Below the pieces are notes generated by a model. The model had not been told where the DNA came from. It was given only the letters and a program-made list of their open reading frames with translations, and ran no database searches. A stretch of DNA of 5,888 nt. Origin: Candidatus Bathyarchaeota archaeon. Its GTDB lineage: Archaea; Thermoproteota; Bathyarchaeia; Bathyarchaeales; SOJC01. Location of the stretch: contig DAOWHM010000101.1 of NCBI GenBank assembly GCA_030641425.1, positions 1-5,888 on the forward strand, given 5' to 3'. The first letter of the stretch is position 1, and each line of letters starts with the position of its first letter. Shown here piece by piece: positions 1 to 5,425 of the stretch. Made by a program: the position numbers and the translations under genes.

Positions 1-117
1 TAAGGTTAGAAACTCTCTTAGCGTGAATGGGTGGACGCATGTTTCAGCTATATTCACTTCAACATTATGTTCATATGCGTTCATGAACTGTTCAACTAGG
101 AACGGGTCAACTTTCAT
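1..117 (-). CDS. N-terminus of a probable PLP-dependent aminotransferase (partial)
   Basis: The minus strand opens with ATG at 117 and stays open to the window edge, giving 39 residues that start MKVDPFLVEQFMNAYEHNVE. The pattern of an F-x-x-E-x-F/W-x-x-x-Y-E stretch followed by N-I-A-E-T-C and P-F-T-L-R-E-F-L resembles the N-termini of archaeal fold-type I (class I/II) aminotransferases, which begin with a helix followed by a conserved Ser/Asn-Cys and P-x-T-L-x-E-L-L segment. That assignment rests on memory of the family and on a short piece; the lysine that binds pyridoxal phosphate lies outside the window. The start is well supported by an AGGTGA ribosome binding site six bases upstream. 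The gene points away from the rest of the window and need not be functionally linked to it. Confidence 0.6.
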   Translation of the reverse strand, partial: MKVDPFLVEQFMNAYEHNVEVNIAETCVHPFTLREFLTL

Positions 118-123
118 AGTCTT

Positions 124-129
124 TCACCT
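124..129 (-). promoter_or_regulatory. Ribosome binding site of the left-edge gene
   Basis: On the minus strand AGGTGA stands six bases before the ATG at 117. It matches the complement of the archaeal 16S rRNA 3' end and fixes the start of the partial aminotransferase-like gene. Confidence 0.65.
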
Positions 130-146
130 TTCATTCGTCTATGTGT

Positions 147-154
147 ATTTTTAT
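147..154 (-). promoter_or_regulatory. Possible TATA box for the left-edge gene
   Basis: The minus strand reads ATAAAAAT here, the most TATA-like stretch upstream of the ATG at 117. With usual archaeal spacing (box centred about 26 bases before the start site) transcription would begin near 122-126, which would put the start site within or just past the ribosome binding site, so the fit is imperfect. Weak call. Confidence 0.22.
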
Positions 155-241
155 GTTGTTTGCTTTGATTTCTAGGTTTTCATTTCGGGGTTTTTTGCGC
201 GCACAGGTTCTTTGTATAAGTGGGTTGCACACGTAGGCAAA

Positions 242-361
242 GGTCTAATGTGAAGCTACGGTAGGAGAGATCTTCAATTTGTATGCATGCCCGTAATACA
301 AGATGGAGAACTCGTAGGCGTGGTAACCCTAACAGACTTATTTCGATTTGAACCGAACTGA
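242..361 (+). pseudogene. Remnant of a CBS-domain protein, C-terminal end
   Basis: Reading on the plus strand from 254 gives SYGRRDLQFVC followed by MPVIQDGELVGVVTLTDLF, then a natural-looking end R-F-E-P-N and TGA at 359-361. P-V-I-x-D-G-x-L-V-G-V-V-T-x-x-D-L is the signature of the second half of a CBS domain (the nucleotide-binding beta-alpha-beta end). Immediately upstream, in the same frame, G-L-M is followed by TGA at 251-253 where the domain's helix would continue, and further upstream no CBS-like sequence is visible in any plus-strand frame. The first CBS half and any partner domain are missing. The simplest reading is a degraded gene of which only the C-terminus survives. A 24-codon gene starting at ATG 287 is formally possible but would be half a domain with no ribosome binding site. 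Confidence 0.6.
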
Positions 362-503
362 TCAGATCATACACAGTCTTGATGCGCACCCAAACAGACA
401 CCAATGTACTAAAAACTCTCAAGCTAAGAGATCATCGTTGAAAGATACACTAAGTTAACGTTGAGACTGAAATCCTCAGAGTAACATTCTTACTAAGACT
501 TCA

Positions 504-1139
504 TCATTGGGAAGTAACTGTTGAAAAAGCCTTTGAAATCTTCTGCACTTCTTTAGTTACTGACGACAAGAATTTCATTCTCTTTTCAATTTTCCGTCTG
601 TAGGCATCTGTGAGTTGATTGAACTTCGGCATCACGTCTTTCATGACGATGATCATGAGATCACGTTCTGACTCTTTTCTTAAATCTCTCAATTCCGTTG
701 TATCATTTCTGAATCGAATCATAAGATGTCCTGTGGGATCGACATTTGCTTGAACAACTTCTCCCATCTCTTCTGGGAGCACTGCAGTGGAAACAGGGAT
801 TGTCGTCGTGAGTGGCTGCATGAGACTAAAGAATGACTCAAAGAACGCTGTCACAAGTCCTTTCTCTTCAGAGGTCAATTCGCAGATCTGGCCAATATCA
901 TCTTGAACCCGTTTCAAAGTGCCAATGAGTTCTTCAAGGGAGATTTGAGGTGGTTTGGCAGGTTTTGGCATAACCTTTGCGGGCTTTTGTTCGACCTTTG
1001 CAGTCTCTGGTTTCACCTCTATATGGGATTGCATTACTTCTTGAGGAGGACGTGTCTCTTGGCTCATTTTTGTACTGGCCTGTCTAACTCTCGATTGTGG
1101 ACTTCTAAAAACCCTTGTATGTTGCATGCTTTTACGCAC
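504..1139 (-). CDS. Unknown protein with K/P/A-rich linker; paralogue of the right-edge gene
   Basis: This 211-residue protein has no domain that I recognise. Residues 1-40 are basic and polar; residues 43-64 form a flexible linker with repeated K-P-A-K elements; residues 67-205 look folded: a helix (68-85), a helix with many aromatics (93-110), a beta segment L139-M-I-R-F, a hydrophobic helix L161-M-I-I-V-M, and a basic amphipathic C-terminal helix (179-205). The folded part aligns with the protein at 5426-5888, including F-L at 190-191 and K-A-F at 203-205, so the two are paralogues flanking the ATPase/VWA pair. No signal peptide or membrane segment is evident, so it is likely cytosolic. 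GTG at 1139 is chosen because AGGA lies seven bases upstream; ATG at 1127 or ATG at 1067 are alternatives that would trim the N-terminus without touching the folded domain. It diverges from the ATPase gene and probably shares its regulatory region. Confidence 0.82.
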   Translation of the reverse strand: MRKSMQHTRVFRSPQSRVRQASTKMSQETRPPQEVMQSHIEVKPETAKVEQKPAKVMPKPAKPPQISLEELIGTLKRVQDDIGQICELTSEEKGLVTAFFESFFSLMQPLTTTIPVSTAVLPEEMGEVVQANVDPTGHLMIRFRNDTTELRDLRKESERDLMIIVMKDVMPKFNQLTDAYRRKIEKRMKFLSSVTKEVQKISKAFSTVTSQ

Positions 1140-1146
1140 ACAAGAA

Positions 1147-1150
1147 TCCT
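1147..1150 (-). promoter_or_regulatory. Ribosome binding site supporting the GTG start at 1139
   Basis: AGGA on the minus strand lies seven bases before GTG 1139. The internal ATG at 1067 has no comparable sequence in front of it, so this site favours the longer form of the protein. Confidence 0.45.
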
Positions 1151-1208
1151 GCTTAATAGAGATTTCTGGTGGGGTTTCGAGCGCGTTGGTTTTCTGAATA
1201 AGAATAGC

Positions 1209-1242
1209 TTATATCAAGTCGCAATACGCAATATTTATATCA
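1209..1242 (+). repeat. Nested direct repeats in the divergent promoter
   Basis: TTATATCA occurs twice as an exact direct repeat (1209-1216 and 1235-1242), 26 bases apart. Between them the heptamer CGCAATA is repeated in perfect tandem (1220-1226, 1227-1233). The right-hand TTATATCA overlaps the TATA box of the rightward operon, and the left-hand copy reads TGATATAA on the other strand, where it could serve the leftward gene. The layout suits binding of a transcription regulator in tandem sites, but that role is inferred. Confidence 0.5.
1232..1240 (+). promoter_or_regulatory. TATA box of the ATPase/VWA operon
   Basis: The plus strand reads TATTTATAT, close to the archaeal TATA consensus, in a locally AT-rich stretch. 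Typical spacing predicts transcription starting near 1260-1265, about 15-20 bases before the TTG start at 1280, leaving room for a short leader containing GGCGA (1268-1272), an imperfect ribosome binding site. Confidence 0.5.
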
Positions 1243-1252
1243 TGTCCCCCGA

Positions 1253-1263
1253 GTTAATTTAAC
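1253..1263. promoter_or_regulatory. Short palindrome at the predicted start of transcription
   Basis: GTTAA-T-TTAAC is a perfect five-base inverted repeat around one central base, lying 12-20 bases downstream of the TATA box, where it would overlap the transcription start. It could be a repressor site, but a palindrome this short and AT-rich can arise by chance. Confidence 0.25.
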
Positions 1264-1279
1264 AACAGGCGACACCCTT

Positions 1280-2305
1280 TTGAGCTATGGACAACAAGGC
1301 CTCAAAAAAGAAGAAGAAATCAGCAGAATCCAAGAGGTCTCCTCTCTAAAGCGGGACAACTTCAAAATCACAGTGTCCATAGACAGAGAACGTTCCATGT
1401 CTCAATCACCTCTCTACAACCAATACGAAATCCAAAAATACAATCTCCATCCCAACTACAGCTTCGCACATTTGGACGATATGATTCCAAAGGGCACTCC
1501 AAAATTCATCGACAGTGGACAACACTACGTTGAACGTATAGTTCGTGCATTCTACTACTTCAAACAATGTTCCCTCATCGGCCCCTCAGGAACAGGCAAA
1601 ACCCACATTGTATACCTTGTCGCAGAACTCTGCGGCCTGCCCGTTTGGGAAGTCAACTGCGGTCTCTCAACTTCTGCATACGACTTGATTGGACGTTTCA
1701 TCGGCCTTGGAAAAGAAAACTGGATCGACGGATTGGTCACAAGATGGCTAAAGTTAGGAGGAATAATGTACCTAGACGAAGCCAACATGATGAAACAAGA
1801 CGTCGCCACAAGACTCAACCCAGTTCTCGACACCCGAGGTCACCTCGTACTAAACGAGAAAGACAACGAATGCGTAGAGAGACACAAATACGGATACCTA
1901 ATCCTGAGCATGAACCCCTATTCAGCAGAGTTCTCAGGCACAAAACCTCTAAACGCCGCAATGAGAAGACGAATGGCTGTCTGGATAAACTTCGACTACA
2001 CAAGCGTTGGCGACCAAATCTCACCAGTGGAAGTAAAAATGCTCCGAGGACGAGCCAAAGTTAGTGAAGACATTGCATACAAAGTTGTACAAGCTGGCGC
2101 TGAGTTGCGCAGACAATACAAAGCTGGAGATATTCCATACGGTCCATCCCTCGGAGACCTAATAAACTGGGCAACTCTCATATACGATGGAAACACACCA
2201 AACGTAGCAGCTGAAGAAACCATAATCGCTCTAACCAGCGACAACAGCGAAGTACAAGATGACATTAGAAGGATCATTGAAACAGTATTTCCTAAGCCCC
2301 AATAA
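1280..2305 (+). CDS. MoxR/CbbQ-type AAA+ ATPase
   Basis: A 341-residue ATPase of the MoxR/AAA_5 group. Visible motifs: Walker A G-P-S-G-T-G-K-T (101-108), Walker B I-M-Y-L-D-E-A-N (162-169, acidic pair D166/E167), sensor 1 asparagine N212 in L-I-L-S-M-N-P, and an arginine cluster R229-R231 after L-N-A-A-M that fits the arginine finger. The usual sensor 2 arginine (S-P/T-R-x-L) is not seen: the matching segment reads G-P-S-L-G-D-L-I-N-W-A (288-298). Family members form hexameric rings that, with a VWA partner, remodel client proteins (CbbQ-CbbO on Rubisco, NorQ-NorD on NO reductase, RavA-ViaA). It is cytosolic and co-transcribed with the VWA gene 17 bases downstream. The TTG start at 1280 is the only start in frame before ATG 1397 and has GGCGA seven bases ahead; residues 1-40 are charged and may be disordered. 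An ATG at 1287 opens a different frame that stops after 20 codons, so the true N-terminus is uncertain. Confidence 0.93.
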   Translation: MSYGQQGLKKEEEISRIQEVSSLKRDNFKITVSIDRERSMSQSPLYNQYEIQKYNLHPNYSFAHLDDMIPKGTPKFIDSGQHYVERIVRAFYYFKQCSLIGPSGTGKTHIVYLVAELCGLPVWEVNCGLSTSAYDLIGRFIGLGKENWIDGLVTRWLKLGGIMYLDEANMMKQDVATRLNPVLDTRGHLVLNEKDNECVERHKYGYLILSMNPYSAEFSGTKPLNAAMRRRMAVWINFDYTSVGDQISPVEVKMLRGRAKVSEDIAYKVVQAGAELRRQYKAGDIPYGPSLGDLINWATLIYDGNTPNVAAEETIIALTSDNSEVQDDIRRIIETVFPKPQ

Positions 2306-2307
2306 CC

Positions 2308-2314
2308 AGGTTGA
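2308..2314 (+). promoter_or_regulatory. Ribosome binding site of the VWA gene
   Basis: AGGTTGA begins three bases after the ATPase stop codon and ends eight bases before ATG 2323. It is a fair match to the anti-Shine-Dalgarno sequence and supports this start and coupled expression of the two genes. Confidence 0.45.
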
Positions 2315-2322
2315 AGTGAGAA

Positions 2323-4044
2323 ATGGGCTTTCTCGACTACGCATGGTCCGTATCTCTCCAAAAAGACAACCTAAAGACGAGAATACTAATCGATCCTAAA
2401 ATTCACAAGCCAACCTTAGTAAAGAATGAAGCAGGTTTTGACATAACTCTACCTATGCCAGTCGAGTCCGAAGAAGGAACCATGTTCTATCTAGGACATG
2501 AATTACCTTCAAACTCTGACAAAAAGCGCATAGCTGGGAGACTTTTCAGAGCCTGCGTCATCCACCTAACTACTCACACCCTAACAGCGACCAACGACGA
2601 ATATAAGTATCCACTAACATCAAAACACACCACAGTTGAAACTTTCTCTCATTCAATTGCAAACGATGCCTTTGTCAACAATTACATCACAGCACGGTAT
2701 CCTGACAAACTTGCTGACTTGGCCTTCGCAAATTCTCTAGCCTTCGCAAAGATGAAGCCTGCCGAAAGGATCTTCAATCCGGCCACCAGAATAATGGCAG
2801 CTCTACTATCAAAAGTCAACATAGGCACAACAAAAGGAAAACTCCTTGCAGAAGAAGGCGAAGCTATCCGCCAGATGATTGCGGAATTAACCTCTCTCAA
2901 AGAAAAAATCACGGCATCATTAGTTGACGAAGAGATCAAAATATCTGAAGAAATCAATCAAACAGCAACCACAATTTCTCAAATCCTAGAATCACATGGT
3001 CCGGTTCTAGAAGCACCTGCTCTACAATATACTGAACAGATCGGCCCCACTTCAATCTTCACCAAACGCGATTTTCCATCAAAATATGAAATTGAAAGCA
3101 TCTTCAGACAGTCGCTGAAAACACTGGGCGGAACGATACCATCCGAAGATGACATGGAGTCATGTTGGAGGAAAGTAATAGACGCTGAAACCCTTCAAGC
3201 CTTCAACTCGTGGTTTCATGAGAGAACTCGAGAGGCAAAAATACTGGCAAGAATTAAAGAGTTCTCACAATGGACTAGATTTAAGTCAGTAGAATTTCCT
3301 GTTGAGGATTATACTCAATACTTGAGAGCAAGATTTTTCCTCAAAGGAGGTAGTCGACGGCTTCTCGACAGCCTAAGAATCGCACAGGACGCCCTAGATG
3401 AAGACCCGAGAAAGGAACAAGGGCAATTAGACATGCCTGCAGTCATCCAGAAGATCGCCAGCAATAGTCCAAGAACTGATGTCTTCTTTCAGAATGAATA
3501 CTTAAGCAAAAGCTATGCATGGTCAATTCTCTACGATGTCAGTGCAAGTATGAAACCGAGAGGAAATTACAGTAGGGCACTTGCCATATGTGTAGCAGAA
3601 GCCACAAAAGAACTACTGATGGACCCAGGTTCATGGTCGTTTTACGCTTTCAGCGATCGACTATATGTGTTAAAAGCCCCTTCAGAGGCTTATTCGCGCA
3701 GAGTACGAGCTAGAATCGGCGGGTTAAAATTCGAGGGTCTAACCTATATGCCAGATGCAATCCAAGTCGCAGGTGAAATCCTTTCAAAAAGGTTTGACGA
3801 ACAAAGATTCCTAGTAGTACTCTCAGATGGATGGCCACATGGATATCCAAACATTGCCACAGCACTTTCAGCAAGCATTGACGCCCTGACAAAAAAAGGG
3901 GTAATAGTGATTGGAGTCGGATTGGAAACTGAGAGAATGAACGTATATTTCAAAACAAGTTGTGCTGTCTACAACCAAAAGGATCTGGTAAAAAAATTCA
4001 CAAAGATATACGTCAACGCATCGATAGCTGCCCTTGAAGGTTAA
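2323..4044 (+). CDS. VWA-domain protein of the CbbO/NorD/ViaA type
   Basis: A 573-residue protein whose last third is a von Willebrand factor A domain. After the strand W400-S-I-L-Y comes the MIDAS motif D405-V-S407-A-S409, with T474 in G-L-T-Y-M-P-D and D502 in V-V-L-S-D-G supplying the remaining metal-coordinating residues; the site looks intact. Just before the domain, Q-L-D-M-P-A-V-I-Q (368-376) matches the G-x-x-L-D-x-x-A-x-I segment that precedes the VWA in NorD/CbbO proteins. Residues 1-340 are mostly alpha-helical with charged, possibly coiled segments (about 173-225) and match nothing that I know. In characterised pairs the VWA protein bridges the AAA+ ring and the client through the metal site, which fits its position directly after the ATPase gene. 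No signal peptide or membrane helix is visible, unlike many VWA proteins of the BatA type. ATG 2323 is preceded by AGGTTGA. The gene ends convergently with the leftward gene at 4110. Confidence 0.92.
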   Translation: MGFLDYAWSVSLQKDNLKTRILIDPKIHKPTLVKNEAGFDITLPMPVESEEGTMFYLGHELPSNSDKKRIAGRLFRACVIHLTTHTLTATNDEYKYPLTSKHTTVETFSHSIANDAFVNNYITARYPDKLADLAFANSLAFAKMKPAERIFNPATRIMAALLSKVNIGTTKGKLLAEEGEAIRQMIAELTSLKEKITASLVDEEIKISEEINQTATTISQILESHGPVLEAPALQYTEQIGPTSIFTKRDFPSKYEIESIFRQSLKTLGGTIPSEDDMESCWRKVIDAETLQAFNSWFHERTREAKILARIKEFSQWTRFKSVEFPVEDYTQYLRARFFLKGGSRRLLDSLRIAQDALDEDPRKEQGQLDMPAVIQKIASNSPRTDVFFQNEYLSKSYAWSILYDVSASMKPRGNYSRALAICVAEATKELLMDPGSWSFYAFSDRLYVLKAPSEAYSRRVRARIGGLKFEGLTYMPDAIQVAGEILSKRFDEQRFLVVLSDGWPHGYPNIATALSASIDALTKKGVIVIGVGLETERMNVYFKTSCAVYNQKDLVKKFTKIYVNASIAALEG

Positions 4045-4065
4045 CCATAGAGGTTCCAAAGAACC
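4039..4065. terminator. Small inverted repeats at the convergent gene ends
   Basis: The palindrome GGTTAACC (4039-4046) spans the VWA stop codon, and a five-base stem GGTTC/GAACC with loop CAAA (4052-4065) follows. Both lie in or next to the 65-base gap between converging genes, so they may mark the 3' ends of both transcripts. There is no long T-run directly after either; the nearest pyrimidine-rich tract on the plus strand is at 4094-4103. Weak terminator call. Confidence 0.25.
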
Positions 4066-4109
4066 AAATCGGGCACCCAATCTTCTGATCGGCTTTCTTC
4101 CATCTAAAG

Positions 4110-4755
4110 CTACACCGAAGAACCTGTAGCAGAGGCTTCATCTTCACTTGATTGCCCAAAACCAGAAACAGTCGATTCTCCTGACGGGGCAACAATAGTC
4201 TGAGATGATTGTACATTCTTTTCTTCTGAAGCTCCTTCAACTGTTGCAGACGCTTCTACAGTCTCCCCTTCAGGAGGAATACTCTCCACCTGCAAAGTTG
4301 GTGCCTCTTGGCTCGATTGCAGCAGATTTGCCGGGGGGGAAGGTGCCTGAATCAATGTCGCAAGTAGATACATAGACATGAACGCGTGTTGATACACGCG
4401 ACTGAAGACCCCAGGGATATCCGTCTCAGGATCTGCCTCAAGCATCTTTCTTATGTCTTCATCTTGACCCTCCAACGAAACTGAGCCTTCCACCTCAAAC
4501 TTCACGACATTGGGCTTTGTACCCACGTGTAAGGCAAAACCCACCAGAACCAAGCCACTCCGGCGCTCTTTCTCTTTCATCTTGGCCTTCACATCAAAAT
4601 TGATCAATTTTCCTCTCTCAATTTCATCCGCCAGCTTCATCGCTGACAAACTTCTTACCTTTACGGTGACTGCAACTCCACTAGGATTTGTTGAGGTGCT
4701 GATTGTGAATACCCCTTTGATCAGGCAGATCGGTAAACTCGTTACCGATTTCCAT
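4110..4755 (-). CDS. SecB-like beta-fold protein with acidic Ser-rich tail, frameshifted near the 5' end
   Basis: The uninterrupted frame gives 179 residues from TTG 4649 to TAG 4110, but the coding signal begins earlier. ATG 4755 starts MEIGNEFTDLPDQ and then runs into a stop, while the downstream frame, open from 4760, continues V-F-T-I-S-T-S-T and V-T-V-K-V-R-S up to the TTG. Removing one C from the CCCC at 4712-4715 joins them into 214 residues. Counted from the TTG: V-R-S-L-S-A-M with I-N-F-D-V, L-V-L-V-G-F-A-L and V-K-F-E-V-E-G-S-V-S-L form an antiparallel sheet, followed by a helix V81-L98 and P-S-P-P-A-N-L-L (103-110). Sheet, long helix, then a proline-rich end with P-x-N resembles SecB and its archaeal relatives, which bind unfolded proteins; this is a fold-level inference. 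Residues 111-179 form a low-complexity tail rich in Ser, Glu, Ala, Thr and Gly. An AGGT seven to eight bases before TTG 4649 makes a shorter form possible, but it would lose the first strands. Confidence 0.78.
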
Positions 4756-4864
4756 AACGATTAAACAGCGTTGTTTTCCCTTTGTGTGTGAACCACTGCT
4801 ACACACAACACTCATAAGTGCTTTCTGAATCCAGAAAGCCGAGAGACAGATGCCAACCGACAGT
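4756..4864. other. Intergenic leader with two inverted repeats
   Basis: This gap separates the coiled-coil gene from the SecB-like gene, both leftward. It contains TTGTGTGT (4782-4789) facing ACACACAA (4801-4808) across 11 bases, and an eight-base perfect hairpin GCTTTCTG/CAGAAAGC (4820-4839, loop AATC). The hairpin lies just after the coiled-coil gene's stop and could be a transcript-end or processing structure; it is not followed by a T-run in the leftward direction. The GT/AC dyad sits 27-54 bases before ATG 4755, where a regulator could act. No strong TATA box or ribosome binding site is evident, so whether the SecB-like gene has its own promoter is unclear. Confidence 0.45.
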
Positions 4865-5416
4865 TTAAGTTTCCTTCACAACAGAGAAGTCAGCGATGTA
4901 TTGAAATTTCTTTGCGAAATCCTGATCTTTCTTGTGGCGCAGAACGATCTTCTCAGGCACTCCATCACAAATATATACAATGTAGATCATGTCCTTGCCT
5001 AATCGGGAGTTCTCTAACTGGGCTATTGAGTTCTTCACCTTCTCAAGACGATCAATTTTTCCAGTGATCTCCTCCACAGCCTCAAAGAGAATCTCAGCTT
5101 CACCCAGCTCAGAAGCACTGAGCACGATATCTTTGAACTGAACCCAATCAGTGGATCCTCCACTCTTGCGGGATTTGACCTTGCTCTTCTTTGATTTCTC
5201 TTTCCGTTTTCCATTCTGTAACGCCTTCAGCTCTTTGAGTCGTTCTTCATTCTCTTTGAGACTCTCTGAATCTCGCAGCAAAGAACCAAGCCATTGACTA
5301 TACTCGTCTGCCACTGATTTGTACTGCATTATTTCCTCGTCGAGGGTTTCATCAATCTCTTTGATTGAGTAGAAACTGCGGATTTCAGTGGTAATATTTC
5401 CCAACTTCTTCACCAA
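4865..5416 (-). CDS. Coiled-coil protein of unknown function
   Basis: A 183-residue protein that I do not recognise. Residues 14-68 are strongly helical and charged with heptad-like spacing (I-x-x-I-D-E-T-L, then L-K-E-N-E-E-R-L-K-E-L-K), consistent with a coiled coil. Residues 69-86 form a very basic linker of alternating Lys, Arg and Ser that could bind nucleic acid or simply be disordered. Residues 90-140 are again helical. The C-terminus (143-183) is a compact beta-rich segment, M-I-Y-I-V-Y-I-C-D-G then K-I-V-L-R-H-K. No signal peptide or membrane helix is present. The gene starts with TTG at 5416 (GTG at 5413 is equally possible), nine bases after the stop of the upstream gene, in the same reading frame and with no clear ribosome binding site, so translation is probably coupled. 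Its tight pairing with a paralogue of the 504-1139 protein suggests a role as partner or scaffold in the same complex; this is inference. Confidence 0.8.
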   Translation of the reverse strand: MVKKLGNITTEIRSFYSIKEIDETLDEEIMQYKSVADEYSQWLGSLLRDSESLKENEERLKELKALQNGKRKEKSKKSKVKSRKSGGSTDWVQFKDIVLSASELGEAEILFEAVEEITGKIDRLEKVKNSIAQLENSRLGKDMIYIVYICDGVPEKIVLRHKKDQDFAKKFQYIADFSVVKET

Positions 5417-5425
5417 GGATCTTGT

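Larger units (their letters stand above)
118..503. other. Gene-free stretch between two leftward genes
   Basis: These 386 bases contain no intact gene that I can support. The part next to 117 holds the promoter and ribosome binding site of the left-edge gene. The middle holds a decayed CBS-domain coding remnant on the plus strand. From about 362 to 503, downstream of the gene ending at 504, I see no convincing terminator, tRNA or repeat. An 80-codon open frame on the minus strand (422-180) is antisense to the CBS remnant, has no recognisable domain and is not called. Confidence 0.6.

Noticed and set aside
180..422. 80-codon minus-strand open frame
   Set aside because: It has no recognisable domain and lies antisense to the CBS-like coding remnant, which has a far stronger protein signature.
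903..1262. 119-codon plus-strand open frame overlapping the divergent promoter
   Set aside because: It is antisense to the 504-1139 gene and its composition (Cys, Trp, Phe and His rich) is that of a shadow frame; it would also run through the TATA box and repeats.
1567..2064. 165-codon plus-strand frame inside the ATPase gene
   Set aside because: It is an Arg-rich shadow of the ATPase frame, which carries all AAA+ motifs.
1280..4044. Gas-vesicle GvpN or RavA-ViaA identity for the pair
   Set aside because: No gvpA or other gas-vesicle gene is in the window, and the flanking genes and VWA N-terminal region do not match RavA-ViaA features that I can recall; only family-level naming is justified.
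4510..4764. 84-codon plus-strand frame opposite the SecB-like gene
   Set aside because: It is antisense to a frame with clear beta-fold periodicity, and has no start signals or domain.
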